Assembly (NCBI RefSeq): GCF_014805625.2
Contig: NW_023998458.1
Location: 2,376,174 to 2,440,173, forward strand
Origin: Glossina fuscipes
Lineage: Eukaryota; Arthropoda; Insecta; Diptera; Glossinidae
Direction of reading: 5' to 3'
Length of the DNA stretch: 64,000 nucleotides
In this document: positions 50,560 through 64,000 of the stretch, in pieces
Position numbering within the stretch: position 1 is the stretch's first letter
Layout of the letters: each line of letters begins with the position of its first letter
Notes under the pieces: generated by a model
The model's input: the letters and a program-made list of their open reading frames with translations, nothing else
The model's database searches: none
Told to the model about the DNA's origin: nothing
Made by a program: the position numbers and the translations under genes

Positions 50560-50999
50560 TTTTACCCATCTTCGGAGGGGCGGATAAGCATATTCATTTT
50601 GTCAAAACGTCTACAACGGCCAGAAGGAAGTACATAGTGTGTATATTCTTGCTCAGCATCAAATTTTGAACCAATTTAAACATGTCCGTCTGTCCGTCTA
50701 TCTAATATCTGTTGTAAGCATTCTCATGATCGCAAAAATGCAGCTATCGACTTCAAATTTGTCAGCTGAAATTGTCAGTGAAAATGGACAAAGGACACGC
50801 CTATAGTACCGCATAAATTGAAAATACCTCTGTTTTACAAAAGGAATAAAAAATTGGTTTCTTGTCCTTTATTCATAAATTACAGCAGATCTACAAAAAT
50901 TTCAATGTATATTCCATAGATGATGTAGTATCAGCACAAAAATGGGAGAAATTGACCAACCTTACCCAAAATGTGTGTGAAAATTTTATTTTTTTTTCA
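50560..50999 (+). mobile_element. Dispersed repeat fragment (mixed type) at 50.6 kb
   Basis: Begins TTTTTTTACCCATCTTCGG, contains CATTTTGTCAAAACG as at 29272-29286 (reverse), then ATGTCCGTCTGTCCGTC and TCGACTTCAAATTTGTCAG. It runs into the type 2 copy at 51000-51475, so 50560-51450 again has a TACCCATC start and a GGGCATAAAA end. Confidence 0.6.
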
Positions 51000-51475
51000 A
51001 CATCTTTATAACGAGCAGAAGCAAGCTTCAAAAACCGCATAAAGTATTTAAATTCTCGGCCAATTTCAAATTCAGAATGCATCTAAACAACTGGTTCTGT
51101 TTGTTCGTCCATCCGTATGTCTGCCTAACCATGTAGTACTTGTGACAAGTATTCTCGAGTTCGCACAACAGTTTGCAAATGCCATAAACAGGTCAAAGAA
51201 CACGCCTACAACGACCGCACGTCTATGCAATCAAAATTGAGAACACCTTTGCTCTCCTTGTTTTTTTTTCTCGTTCCTGAGAAACTGCAACATAGACACG
51301 ATAAAAATGTCAACAAAATGATCCTGCAAAAATGTAAAAAAAAACCACCACGCCCACCCAATATTATGGGATGTGCAAATTTATATTATTCCATTTTTTA
51401 CAACATTTTATAGGATAACGGTGACGGGCATAAAAGATTCGGTCGCCGTCAAATATAATTTTCTCACTTGTTAAA
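51000..51475 (+). mobile_element. Dispersed repeat, type 2, copy at 51.0 kb
   Basis: TTTATAACGAGCAGAAGCAA, AATTCTCGGCCAATTTCAAA, CACGCCTACAACG, GGTGACGGGCATAAAAGATT and CGGTCGCCGTCAAAT occur in the same order as at 42395-42815. Identity by eye is roughly three quarters; non-coding. Confidence 0.75.
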
Positions 51476-54400
51476 CTTCGTAATCTATTTACATTAAAGA
51501 TTCAGATCCGGAACTCTCCATTGTCAGCGGCCAATGTGATTGAAATGCGTAGTTAAAATAAAGCGCCCAGGAAAAGAGTCATCTTTCATGACATCAATAC
51601 CAAAACAAACACATCTCTAATGCCGAAGCAAAAATTAAGAGATTTTGACTGAGAAACATTGAAATACTCACCGTACAGACTGGACCTTGCTCGGTGCGAT
51701 GATATGACTTCGTAAGCAGTCTGTGAAATCCACTTGGCCTACTTATGCTCCTCGAAGTTGCAAAAGTTCTTTCGTTGGATGGTACGAGAGACCAGAACAG
51801 TTTCACCAGAAAAGTATCGGTTAAAATTGAATATTTTTGATTTAATAAATTCAATTATAAATATAAAAAAAAAAATGTGTTTAAATTTTGGTGAAAAAAG
51901 GCCCCGAATTGTTTATATCCATTGTACATACCTATTGAGTACGTAGATAGACTTAAGCGTACATAATAGAATGGTTGGGAAAAACTCATTATTCATTAGC
52001 TGATAAATATAATTATTTACTAAGTTGCTGTTGGTGTCATTGTTATTCTATAAATGAGTTTATTATATACATACAATGGGATCGAACGATACATATATAT
52101 ATATATATATACAATCATAGATACATATACATAATGAAAATGAGTAACGACGCCTTAAGGCATCACGCTATTATTAAATGAACACAGAACATAGAACGAG
52201 TATTTCCCCTTTCATTATTAGTTTTATCTCATTTTCTTTATTATTTTTATTTTACTTTTTTGCGATTATATCCCCAAAGCAATCAATTATCATTAAATTA
52301 AAATGGTTCAAGTTAAAGTAACCAACACAAAGATTCCACTAACCACTAAAACACACACACACGCACACACACATACACAGATACTATATAGTTAACCAGC
52401 ATCTCTCTGTCTATACAATGTTACTTCTATTAATATTAAGATTCATCTTCGTTCATACCTTTAAAGCTCTTTATGGTTTATTTGCTTAACACACTCTTGT
52501 GCATATTTTCGATGGAGTAGTTGGCTAGAAACTAAACCTAGACACGCCCATTTTCCTTGGATTTCGTCATATCTGAACAAAATGTTATTACCACTACCAC
52601 ACACAGGAATATTGTGTCGTTGTAATTGTGTATTGGTTGGTGGTACATATCTATATATAGATATACATACATATGTAATGGCTCTTCTCAATTTTGTAAT
52701 CATTGTAACTAACACTCAAGCTGAGTTGTAACCTGGACTGAAAATTGAACGTTTAACTTAAGAACTGGAAGTGCTAAACGCGCAAATATGAGATGATTTT
52801 TTTTTTTGCTTTTGCGGTGGCACTTGCACCTAAAGCAAATAACTTATTTTTCTTTTTGAGTTACTTGCAGCAAAGCGAAAACTTGTGTGCATTAAAAGAG
52901 ACTTGCGATGTGAGACTATAGCTGTGCGCATTCGCCCTCTCCATTACTCTCTATCTTTCGCTGAGCAAGTCTGTCAATTGAGTTAAGTTTAAGCACGAAA
53001 TGTGAATGTTGATGCTGGCTTTCCCGAAAACAGCGCACTCTCATTACTCAACGGGGCGTCATAGGAATGCATGTTATCATTTGCATTGGCCGGAGCCAAA
53101 CAGCCTTAGACTTAGCTTTGCTCTCAATCATGCCATGGAAATGGATGCGAAATTGTTGTTTCTGCTGTTATGTTTTGCTTTTTTTCTTTGTCCTTTCCTT
53201 TTTTTGTCGCACTCCAACTAAACATCCACCCGTAGTTAAAATTTCGCTTGTAAAACCTGCTCCTGCTGCTGGCCTGCTTGCCTGTTTGCCTGCCTGTCTG
53301 TAAGGGAAGCCTTTCTGCTACATTTTCATTTTAATTTGTTTACATTATCGTAATGTCAATGAGTATGTGTGCGTGCTGCTAGGGGTTTTGGATGCTGCTG
53401 GACTCATGCTCCTCCTATTAGGTAAACAATAATGTGAATATTTACCATTTAAATTGACAGTTCGATACCACCGCTCAAATCGATATCGTTGCCGACAGTA
53501 GGATTTAGTGGAATCATTTTCATGTAAATTAATTTCATTTGCAATCATATTTTAAAATGTGTGGTTAGTATTGGAAATTGTTTTACTAACTCCTTCCCTT
53601 TCTGTCTAAAAAGTAATGATTATGAGTTTCTCTTGTTTGTCACAGTAAAAGGGAATGAGAAGAAAAATTCAACTTACAAGGGGCCCTTTAATGCTATTCT
53701 CTTTTTTATCTTTCGTAAAGTAAAAATAGGCCAAAAATTGCATAGAAACTTAAAAATCCTACACTTTCACTTTCCTGATAGGAATACATTAGCCATTTAT
53801 AAAATTATGGTTAATGGTTTTATCGCAAGGACTTAAGGACACAGTTTTTTTGGACATGGTATTAGCGGTTTAGCCGGTCTTTACGGCCTTAAACTGTATA
53901 CATCTCACTTTCATGATAGCAGTTCCGTTTAGCAGTTTTCTGCTCAACGGCAAATATAAGAGCTCTGAACACGTAGTTGGCGCAATGTGCCCAGCGAGCC
54001 ATAAACTGATCATATCTGCAAAGGAATCTATGCAAAGATGACAGGGCACCAAGTAATAAATGTAAAGACAATGCCATTAACGGCTTCACTATTACTTTTT
54101 TGTTGCATAAGAAATGGGCAGGGCAAAGGTGCTTAATTGCGGTCCTCAGTTGGCGGCAACTGCTGAAGAAGTTTAAACCTTGATGCCTCCTCTTTACCTA
54201 TAGTAAAAGATTTTTTTTATCACTCAGCGAACACAACTGCTTTAGTATTCGTTTTAAATTCGTTGACATGATAACGAATTTCTATGGATGTGCCCCTTCC
54301 CTGCACTCTGATAATACTTTCGCTATCGCCTTTTTATGAACTTTTTAGATGCACGTGCAAGTTGACAAAGGGCGGAGAATAAGAAAAACAGGAAAAGAAG

Positions 54401-56080
54401 GAGAATGTTTTTTTTCTCTTATGAAACATGGGCTTTCTTCGTAATTTTCTTAAACCAAGGTTTACACAAGTACCAAGGTTCTTGGGTTAAATCTAACTTA
54501 AAAAAACAACAACTAACAACAAATAATTTTCATTAAAATCATCACCATCATGAACATGAGGTATTCATCTAAAGCATTTACTTTAAATGCTGGCATTTGA
54601 GTTTGACTTTATCACTGTATTATTCGATTCAACGCCTTTAAGACAGCTTGATGTAACCGTTTTAATCTGCATCTTTTACTGAAAAATCGAAAAAAGAGAG
54701 AGAAGTTTGCCTAATCAGCTTAGCAGTTATGCGGGCCGTATATCGCTCCCTCCGGTTCTTCTCTATAATTTCGGGCACATTAATGAACCGATCGGCCATT
54801 CGTGAAACTTTTTAATTTCAACTTTCCTATGATTCGTGTTATGTGTTACGTCCTTATCTGACATGCAGATCGTAACTTGTCGATGAATCTATTTCTTATT
54901 CCTATTTTCCGATATTCCTGATCCCCAGTTTTACAATTTTAGTTTAATTTTCGGGGTTTTCCGAAAAATACACGACAGACGACCGCACATACGGCGGACG
55001 TCCCATTGCGCCCATTGCTAGACGTGATATCTAGAGGAAAATGTGAACCGAATTTCATGTCAATTGTTTCGATTTGGGAGAAATTAAGAGATATATACAG
55101 AGGATATCGTCGAAAACGAGATTACAAGTCGTCTGTAAAAAATTTACTTTTCTTCCGAAATATTGCCCCGAATAGAGAAAGAGTAGGAAAATAAGCCGTT
55201 AGGTTTGCGATCAGATAGACGGACGGCTCATGGAATCAATCGAATTTAAAAAATGTACCTATATGCATGTGTGTGTTTATATTGAAGTAATTTCAAATTA
55301 TTAGTGCTTTCTTCAAAGTCACTGTAACCATCGGGTGACTGCTTTTCAAATCTGAGATTTTGCAAGCTACTACAACGAAGGGCAAACGCACGCACAAGCA
55401 GAGCGACTAAGAAAAAATAATGGATAAATTGAAGACAAAAGGAAGAACTGTATGTGCCAATGACAAACCAATGAACTGACAGTCTGTTACATCAAGTAAT
55501 CGTTACAGCTTACAATTAAAAAGTACTGAGTACATCCGCACAAGAATATTTAAAGAAATGCTTTCCTGTTATGTAAATTTATAGACACATATACATTTTC
55601 GTTTCTCTAAAGTCTTCCAACTTTTGAGTTTAAAGAGGAAAATTCAGCAGAGAGTTGGAGATTGCAACTTTCTCTACTTGGAAAAGGATTCATTGTATCG
55701 ACGACTATGAAAAACAATCAGAGGAGGAGAGTGACTTCGACTTTACACTTATGCCACCGAAGGAGGGACGTTTTTGATTAGTGTAGGATTCTGAGTTAAT
55801 TTATTGCCGCATTTTGAGCAACGTCAGATAGCATAACGTCAGAAAACGACTGTGAATCATATGCACATTTATGCGCGATTTGTTCGCGAGCACAAAATAT
55901 ATTTGGCTTATGGTCTTTCGCAAAAATATATCTCATGGTCTTTTACGGTCCTGCTGCCTTCGAGAGGCTGGCTATTATAGTTGTAATCTAAGCAACTAAT
56001 AGCATTTGCATCCAAATATATTGGTTGTTGTTTCAGTTTATCTGTTAAAGTCAGAGGTTTTCAAATTTATTACGTCTATG
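51476..56080. other. Non-coding
   Basis: No gene recognised. It holds (TA)n 52092-52112, CA units about 52350-52377 and a TGCCTG/TGCTTG-rich bit about 53270-53300. A likely decayed dispersed repeat with AGATAGACGGACGG sits at about 55010-55260. The 84-codon minus frame at 52461-52715 has no known motif. Confidence 0.55.
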
Positions 56081-56180
56081 NNNNNNNNNNNNNNNNNNNN
56101 NNNNNNNNNNNNNNNNNNNNNNNNNNNNNNNNNNNNNNNNNNNNNNNNNNNNNNNNNNNNNNNNNNNNNNNNNNNNNNNN
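56081..56180. other. Assembly gap, exactly 100 N
   Basis: One hundred N, the conventional placeholder for a gap of unknown size. Frames spanning it (56006-56206 and 56076-56279) are artefacts. Distances across this point should not be trusted. Confidence 0.99.
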
Positions 56181-59100
56181 AACTGCACAGACGGTCTGAC
56201 CCATGAGCAAATCAATTAAATTAAATTTTATGCTGCTATAAGTTAACCGTGACGGCAGCAGTTGCAAATGCGTATCCACCTATTCTTACATGCATTGAAG
56301 CGAACATAAGCATAATTTGGATCATTTAAGAAATACTTTTACAAGCACTTGAAATTTTCCACAAATTAAATACCATTTGGAGCAAGGAAGAATTTGTTAA
56401 TTATTTCAATTGGAAAATAAAAATGAAATCTTTTTTACAAGAGATAAATATATTGCGGTAGATATTCTACGGTAATTATGGTTCGAGTGGAAGATCTCTG
56501 AGGCGGAAGAGATAAAAATAAAAAACATAAATTTTCCAACAAACCGATCCAAAAAACATATTAATATGAAGCGAATCTTAATTGCTCAAGCACTTAATGT
56601 GAGAAGAGAAGGAAAGCAATAAAAAAAGCAAAATTACTTTCTACGACTGACGGATACTTTTTATAATGGCGTCGCATACGCTTTCAATGTTAAAATGAAG
56701 CAAATAACAATTTGGTTGCAAGTGTTGTTGTACTCGTATATCAACTGAAAATCAACCCCGAATTTGTGCAAAAACAACCCTCTTTCCATGGCAAATAAAA
56801 TGTGGCCAGGGTAAGCGCAGTGTAAGTGCGAAGCAAAGTGCCGTGATGTACTATTGAATGGAAATGGTGATGACAACTACATCTACTCTACTCTATGTAT
56901 TTATTTTATGATATTACCAATCAAGATGGCTGAGCAAACAAAATTTCTGCAAAATACATGAAACAATAATCGTACTTGTACGTCCCTCCTAGCCGTGTAA
57001 ATGAATTCCCATTTATTTCCATTTCCTTGAACAATAGCAGCATAGTCGCACACTACGATCTGTTGTTTATTTAGTTCTTAACCGTTTAAATTATAAAAAC
57101 AGAAGTAAAAGGAAAGTAAATGACTCGTGTGTTCGCTCGCTCGTCATTATATTATTGCGTTATTGTCCGTACACTATTTATTTACACTGTAATTGGGTGA
57201 ATTGTTTCTTCAAATTGTTGATTGTTGTACATTTTTCAATTTGTTCAATGATTTGGAAGCAAATTGATTTCATTGTATTGAAACGCATTCCGTTTCGCAT
57301 TTAACAACGCGACAATTTCCAGTTTTTTATTGGTTTCTGCTTTCAGTCACAATTTTCAGTGATTTGTGTGCTATAAACTGTATGTGTATGTAACTATATG
57401 TGTGTTTATATTTGTTTATATAGGCATATGCATGCACATACGATTATTGCACATATCATTTTGTTTCTGCATGAGTAAGAATTTTGAAATTTTTGTTTTT
57501 ATTTTTTCATTTTTTTTTTTTTTTCTCTTTTTTCTCTTATTAGGAAAACGCGGTGTTGTTTGTATTTAACCTGGGCTTTGTTTATCGGGCCTCATAAGCT
57601 GCTAATAATTGAAAGGTTTTGTGAAAACTTATCTGTATTTGGTTATAGAATTTTGAAAATTTAATGTTTTACCAAAAATTGATATCGATTTGTAATAAAA
57701 TTCCTTAACTCGATTTAATTGCACGCGGGAACGGGATTTTTCACCATTTAAGGGGAAGCAATTACTTATTGTTTAGATTTAAGTGAAAACTCAGCTATCG
57801 CGGAACAATTCTAATAAAGCGAAATATAGATTTAGACCGGTCTGAGACTAAGCGTCCAAAAGTTTATCTCTTTAACATGTAGTGTTAGTGCTTTTGCAAA
57901 AGAAAAATCTTAAACTTTTGCAGCATAAGAATTTAATGCAAATTTATGATTATTTGGAAATAATACGCAGGGAGTACTTTAAAGCTTCCCAGCTTCGCCG
58001 TGCTTTGCTTGGAGTCCGGCAGTCCTTTTAAACCGTGTTGCATCTGATTGCTCAGAGGCTTTCCATGATCTCGACGGAACCTTGCCTTACAATTCTTTCA
58101 GCACTTACGATACCGTGACAGCAACACAGCTATAAATTCCTAAGCAGTTCGGGTCTGAGAAGAACTCAACACATGCTCATAAGAAAGCCTACTCAATAGG
58201 TTGCTAAGTGTTTGTAACGTTATTGGAATCGGCCAGCAAACAAATAGACACATGTATCTCCTTCGACATATCTTCCAATTAAAACAAATGGCCCACAAGC
58301 GTTGCCCGCCTTCCTGCCAACATTTTCTTTTGATTTCTTAACTATGCCCGTTGTAACAATTAATTTCTTAGGTCTGATCTCTTTAGAGGCAGCACTTCCA
58401 CCATAATAATTTTGCAGGGCTTCAGTATACGCCAATAGTGATAGATATGAAATCAGCAAATCCTTCGCTTCTATATGATTAAGAACAATTGTATCTACAC
58501 CGATTTCGCTTCACCGTAAAGTGTCCGGTTTTGTCATTTTTTGTCAGTTTATCAGTAGACCAAGGAGAAAGCTGTAAGCTATTCAGTACAGCAGTTGTTG
58601 AAAGCCTATAGGGCACGTAATAGGTCTTCTGAGCCAAACAAGTAAGCATGGCTGGTCTAATCAACTAAGACATGTCGATCTGTCTGATTATCAGTTGAAA
58701 TCCCAACCACTAGCTTCAAACTTTGCCTCGGAGACGAACTTCATATGAAATTTTTTTACTTCCAAGAAAACTGTAAAAACGTAAAAAAGAAAGAAAATCG
58801 GCGAAATTTGCTCACGCCCAGTAGTTTCTGTTAGGTTAAAATAATCTCAATCAGGGCTAAATGTGTGACAGACGAGTTATCTCAGAACAAGGCCACTGGA
58901 TAATTACCTTCGGAAACGTCTAGGCTCTCTACTATCATTTCCTACTGAGCTATGCTGATGCTTACGCTTATTACGGGACATCGTATTTTTTAGAGTAAAG
59001 TAGTTGTGAAAAAGTGGCCAGTATTAAAAGTTGTACAGTTCCTAGATCGCTGTTTCGTACCCGGGACATGGCAGACATTGATTTGCTTTCATAGGTCCTC

Positions 59101-62100
59101 GTCTGTCTGGTACAGCATTTTGGTTTTTTTTTTTTTTTTTGGGCTTGTCAGAGTATTTCGTTGAACTAACCTCGTCCAAGATTTCCTTGCCCTAGTTGTT
59201 GTCGCCATAATTTTAACTATCTGGGCATTGTCTCGGATCACTATTTGTTTCTACGCTCTACACTAAGTCTGCTTTTGCGCCCTATTAACCAGCCTTTACC
59301 CATCGTTACGTTTTTTTTAGAATTATTTAATATCCTGCATGTTGGTTCTTTCTTCGAGATCTCGCTGCCTTACACAGGATGTCGTTGTAATTTAGTGATC
59401 TTCGTTTTTCATGCACTGAAATCTTTTCGCCTTTCAATATTCCTTATAGCCTTATTAGGAGAACACTACACGTCATTATTAGTTGTGTCAAGAATATTAA
59501 GCCCCTTAGCAAAGATTGGGCGAATAATTGGAGACAACAATAAGCGGTGAGTGTTGTTGTGGATAATATTGAGGAAAAGTATTTTCAGGAACGGAAATCA
59601 GTTTAATTATACTTATCAGACTTGCGCCAAAGAAAGCGAGGGACAACAAACCTTTTCGATGCACTCATGATTACGCGAACACTGTTCTGTTCTATAAGTT
59701 TTCTTAACATGCCTAAATTAAAGGATTGCCCATGAAAATATATTAAAAGAAAAATAGGGGGGAAAAAATGCTGAAGTTAAGTTCTTACACTTTCTTTCTC
59801 TTAATAATTCATAATATTCCCAACGCTTTAAGAATGAGTGCAAAGCATTTGTAAATAAAGATTTCTTTCACAGAATTTTCCAGTGAAAAATTCTATCAAA
59901 TATTTCGTTTTTTTTTTTTGCTTTGCTGATAAAACACTCCCATTATATGGAATAATTCACAGTTCATTTCAAATGTAATAATAATAAACAACTCGGAAAA
60001 AGCCAGCGAATCGTGATGATACATGAAATATACGAATATATACATATATCTATACATGTGAATGTATCCATGTTTTGGTATGTGTGAGTGAGTGTGTGTG
60101 TATAAGCAATATAAATAATTGTATGCATATGTATATATTTATATATATTTTTCGTTTGTGTATGTATGTGTGTGACGGTCATCACAATACATCAGCAACA
60201 TATAAAGTGACACAAAACATGAACGCTTCACTTTTTATCACTTAAATGTGAAGCATGTACAGATATCTGCTCATATATGTGTGGTTGCGAATGTTACGCC
60301 AGTGCAGCCAGTAGTGTGGATGCCTGCAGAACGTGGATAAATTGAGAGAGAAAACCAACTTATTTAATACTACTAAACTGTGTAACTGTCTAACTGACCG
60401 TTTGTTGAATGATTATCGTTTTATACATTGTCGTTTAGTCAATCAGTCATGCGATTTAGTCTGTCTTTCGACTGTCCGACTAGCCGTTAGTTTGTTACTT
60501 TGTCTGTCATTTTGTCACATTTGCTTGTTGTTTCACATGCCAATCGAATGCCAAACAGTCCAAGTTCGTGGCAGACAGTGTGACGTTCACTAAATCCGGC
60601 TATTTGAGACGATAAACCCATATTCATACCCGCAATAGTTATTGTATTGCTGTCTGTTGTCTTTTCCACGTTAGCCACGCGCAGATTAATCCGAAGGCAT
60701 ATTAAACTTATTATGCCTATTGTAACAATTTAGTATCGTCTCTCATATCGTACAAAGCGCAAGTGATAGGCATTCAAAAATGTTACGCCACCTCGTCTAT
60801 CGCCTCTTTGATTGCCATACTCACAAAGTCTTAAGGCAAAAAGCTGTAGAATTTTTTCTTTTGTTTTTGATAGCTGCAGGTTAGGTTAAAGATGGACAGA
60901 ATCCATAGACTAAATCTATAGAACTCAGAGAGAAAGAACAAAAAAAAAAAAAAATTTTAAATATTCTTATCATTGTATATACGTATAGCGTAGAAATCGA
61001 AACTGTCATCAACTCTACTCGAGTCACTTAACGCAAAAAAAAAAAAAAAACAAAAGAAAAGTAATTTTCACATATTCACCTTAAGTGTGGAGTATCCAAG
61101 ATTCGCCTTTAGGCGGATAAAGCTTTTAGTTTTCTTGCTTTTCTTTAACTCAGATTAACTATGTGTTAAACTCCAACAACAGTCTAACCAGTCGCGATAA
61201 CAACAACAACAACAGCAATGAAAAAAGAAACACTTTTTTCGCATTTTAAATAAGCTGAGCAGACAACGAGGAGGCAACACCACCACCACCACCACGTTAG
61301 CTACTACTCTAAGCACCCAATACATGGAGTTTTCAATACAAGACTGACCGCGTAAGAATACTAGTGTGGGGGTATATGGTGCAGAAGCAGCAGCAGCAGC
61401 AGCAGCAGCAGTTTTGTAGATATTTAGCAACTGCTTTGGCTGGCGATTTGGTGACACTCTTTCTACTCTCTTCAGCTTATTCTTGTGGATGTGGTTACCA
61501 TTTATTTGTGTATTGCTATGCTAAACGCCTCCCAAGTATGTGTGAGCGTATGTGAGTTAATACCCTTTTGTTGTTGTTGGTGTTGTTGTTGTTGTTGTCG
61601 CTTTTATTTATATTTGTTTCGTTTTTGCACTCAATTCAATACAATTCACGATTGAATTTAATCCTGTTCTCCGTAGTCGTCGTCCCTCTGTAGATTTTTC
61701 TTCTGTCTTTGACATAAGATCATTTTATTTTTTATTTTTCTTTATTTCTTTCAATAACGAAGTAACTGAAAGAGAGAAAAATCGAAAAAAAGATTGCGCT
61801 GAAATTGCTTTTGTGACCGTAATCGACTAACGAGGTGCTGAATATCGTTTGCTATCCACTCCGTTTATGTATTGCTAATATAAACTGAGAATGAATTTCA
61901 AAATATATGCCCTGGACGCGTGTACTGATGTGCACTTTTTCGCAGCTTCATTAATCCTGGCAGCTATAGCCACAAAGGAATGCTAAGCTCGACTTTGCCG
62001 CTTCTTTATGCTTTCGCTTCTTTCTTCAGTCGTTGTTTTCAGAACAACTTTAAACCTTTGTATTATTGTTTGTTGGTTTTTTTTTTTTTTTTTTTTTCTT

Positions 62101-62575
62101 ATTGTTGTTGTCTTGTTTTTCTTCTTTATATTTGTTGCAACACAGTTGTCATGTTTTTGTCGCTTTATGGACTTCTAATCGAGCGATACTATCACAAAGC
62201 TCACGCACCTCTAATAAATGTGCTGGCTGAACTTTGTGAATACACACAATTTTTTTTTTAGGTTCTCCGCGTATATATTCGCGCCAATGTATATATATAT
62301 TCGTTTTAAGATATTCATTCGCACCTTTGGCGAGTGCTGCTGCCAGTCCGTGAATTAAGATATTTAGATTTAGTACGCGTGTTAAACAAGGTTTTGGCTT
62401 TAGTTTGTTGCTGCTATTGTTTGCTGTTATTGGGTGACAATGACAAAAATACTTGCGCACGCATACTGTTACATTCGCATAACGAAATTAGGAAGACAGT
62501 GACTGACTATGTGGCCACAATGCCCGGCTGGCAATTTCAAAATCTTTCTCTACTTCTCTCCTTTACATAACATCC

Positions 62576-62607
<32 letters not shown>

Positions 62608-63447
62608 GCGCATAGGTATGTGTTTATGGCTACATTTTTATTTGGTATTAAAAGTTTTTCTTACTTTATTTAGCATGGGAAAGAAACGTTTCGTTTGCAA
62701 TCTTTGCCTTTTATTATATTTGGTTTGTGTATGCGTTTGTTTTATAACACTTTATTATTGTTGTAGTTAGTCTTACAATTGCGAAAAGTCGTACTTTGTC
62801 TTCTTTAACTTGTATTCTATATAAGGTATGTAGCCGTGTGTTAATCTAAAGAAACTAAAGTTAGAGGAAATCTTTGCTTAACAGCTTGCGTAGTTACCCA
62901 TATATGATATAAATGTTTGAATGTGTTTAGGGGTAAATGTCTCATCATCTTTGATAGAGTCTTTCGACACATTTGATCTGAGCGAATTTGTTATTTAACT
63001 AGAATAACATGCGATTGTTTGACAATAAGACATGTGTATGCCAAAGTTACATATATGAAGACCTGTAACATACACTGAAAAAAAAAACACAGGAAAAAGA
63101 AACACAATAACGCTATATAAAAGCAGTCATATATCCAGTGTATTCTGACTGAGATTTAACTTTTGCCACTTGGCCCAAGAAGCTTAACATCTTTCATTAA
63201 CAATATGAGTGAGTTAAGTATTTCATGTTCGAACTGTCCGTCCATGAGCTATACATCGCGATAGTTTAAGCTTTTATATATATATATAAACATATATTTA
63301 CACATTGTGTGAACTAACACTTTAAAATATTACAAAATTTCGACTCCTCAAGTATATCGTTCGCCCATAATCTTCGCCTTTCGTTAAAGGAAAATTATGT
63401 AGAGCTTGCTTTTTATCGTAAAAAAAAAAGATTATGTTATCGTGTAA
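56181..63447. other. Non-coding, microsatellite-rich
   Basis: No gene recognised. It contains poly(T) near 57509-57525 and 59123-59140, TG/TATG units 60078-60175, poly(A) near 60940-60955 and 61035-61050, ACC units 61282-61296, (CAG)n 61387-61411, (TTG)n 61569-61600, poly(T) 62079-62098 and (TA)n 62578-62602. 58660-58870 (GTCGATCTGTCTGATTATC) may be a decayed dispersed repeat. Confidence 0.55.
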
Positions 63448-63666
63448 GGCAGATGTCATGAGCATTTATTCGATCCATAAGCAAATTTAGTATATTTCTT
63501 CCTTAGTATGCCTAATGCTAGTCAGACGTCGTGAGCATATATTCGATCCATAAGCAAATTTAGTATATTTCTTCCTTAGTATGCCTAATGCTAGGCAGAC
63601 GTCGTGAGCATATATTCGATCCATAAGCAAATTTAGTATATTTCTTCCTTAGTATGCCTAATGCTG
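63448..63666. repeat. Minisatellite: three tandem copies of a 73-bp unit
   Basis: Units at 63448-63520, 63521-63593 and 63594-63666. Each contains GAGCAT, ATTCGATCCATAAGC, TTTAGTATATTTCTTCC and TTAGTATGCCTAATGCT. Units 2 and 3 are almost identical (one difference near the junction plus the truncated end); unit 1 differs from them at a few positions (for example CAGATGTCATG against CAGACGTCGTG). The low divergence points to recent expansion. Confidence 0.95.
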
Positions 63667-64000
63667 GCGCGTTACAAATTCAAATCTCGATGAATTTTAG
63701 ATAAACTATTGACAAAGTGCTTCCGCCTTAACTTGGCATAGAGCCTTATGGACCATTAAGAAGTAGCATCATCTGCCGTCTATAATGTTGACTTCGGACT
63801 TCCTCCTCGTCCCAATTTATCGCGCAGTGTACTCTTTACGGGCGAACATACGTTATGCTAATTTTAGACATTTTGCAACTTAGTTCCTTTAACGCAAATA
63901 TTTGCGGACGGCAAAGACTTTTATAGATATATAAGTGAATAGAGGTAACGGCTTGATAGGGTTAGTAAGCTTCACTCTCTCTCTCTCTCTCTTTCTCTCT
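63667..64000. other. Non-coding end of window with terminal (CT)n
   Basis: No gene is seen. The window ends in a (CT)n tract (about 63973-64000) that probably continues beyond it. Confidence 0.7.

Noticed and set aside
56006..56279. Frames spanning the N run
   Set aside because: They exist only because N codons contain no stops.
59245..59550. 101-codon hydrophobic frame ending at a good splice-donor-like CGGTGAGTG
   Set aside because: Start is not an ATG, no acceptor or family match; a donor consensus alone occurs by chance.
61364..61555. Frame with a poly-glutamine run
   Set aside because: It is a translation of the (CAG)n microsatellite; the rest has no motif and there is no exon signal.
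63448..63666. CRISPR-like array
   Set aside because: Units are contiguous 73-bp tandem copies without unique spacers, in eukaryotic DNA.
1..64000. tRNA or rRNA genes
   Set aside because: Both strands were scanned by eye for GGTTCGA-type B boxes with matching A boxes and acceptor stems; no cloverleaf could be supported.
1..64000. Bacterial endosymbiont or viral insertion
   Set aside because: No dense gene array, bacterial protein motif or viral polymerase motif was seen; the only mobile genes are decayed DNA transposases.

Overview
The window is a 64 kb, AT-rich, gene-poor piece of nuclear DNA from a fly. Three things point there: the only convincing gene is an anillin whose domains and motifs are closest, from memory, to Drosophila scraps; the intergenic DNA carries decayed Tc1/mariner-type transposases of kinds common in insects; and it carries dispersed short repeats with a motif (GATCAAGAATATATA, GGGTATAAAA ends) also common in drosophilid genomes. 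A calyptrate or other brachyceran fly is plausible, but the sequence does not fix the genus. A run of 100 N (56081-56180) marks a scaffold join.

Layout. 1-4.2 kb: non-coding DNA with a (TA)n tract, a 26-bp perfect palindrome, a hairpin and copies of the dispersed repeats. 4.2-7.6 kb: one intact, intron-free anillin-like gene of 1042 codons on the + strand, with a TATA box and initiator at canonical spacing and a close poly(A) signal. 7.6-18.9 kb: non-coding, with one inverted repeat copy (12.0-12.5 kb) and many microsatellites. 18.9-19.9 kb: a pyrimidine-skewed tract that mimics overlapping genes. 20-34.5 kb: microsatellites, a GC-richer mobile fragment (24.1-24.5 kb) and a composite repeat cluster (28.7-29.6 kb). 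34.6-35.06 kb: a broken Tc1-like transposase in two opposed pieces. 35-47.5 kb: microsatellites, an internally deleted DUF4817-type mariner-like element with one recognisable terminal repeat (42.86-43.29 kb), a second copy of the GC-richer element (46.3-46.7 kb) and another dispersed repeat (46.95-47.4 kb). 47.5-64 kb: non-coding, more dispersed repeats (50.56-51.48 kb), the gap, and three copies of a 73-bp tandem unit (63.45-63.67 kb).

There is no operon or multi-gene system here. The central biological observation is the anillin gene. Anillin is an actomyosin, Rho and septin scaffold of the cleavage furrow, and is encoded in several exons in Drosophila. Here an apparently complete anillin domain set sits in one uninterrupted reading frame with its own promoter-like elements, as expected for a functional retrogene or an intron-less ortholog. 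Family assignments rest on recognised motifs, since no database search was possible.
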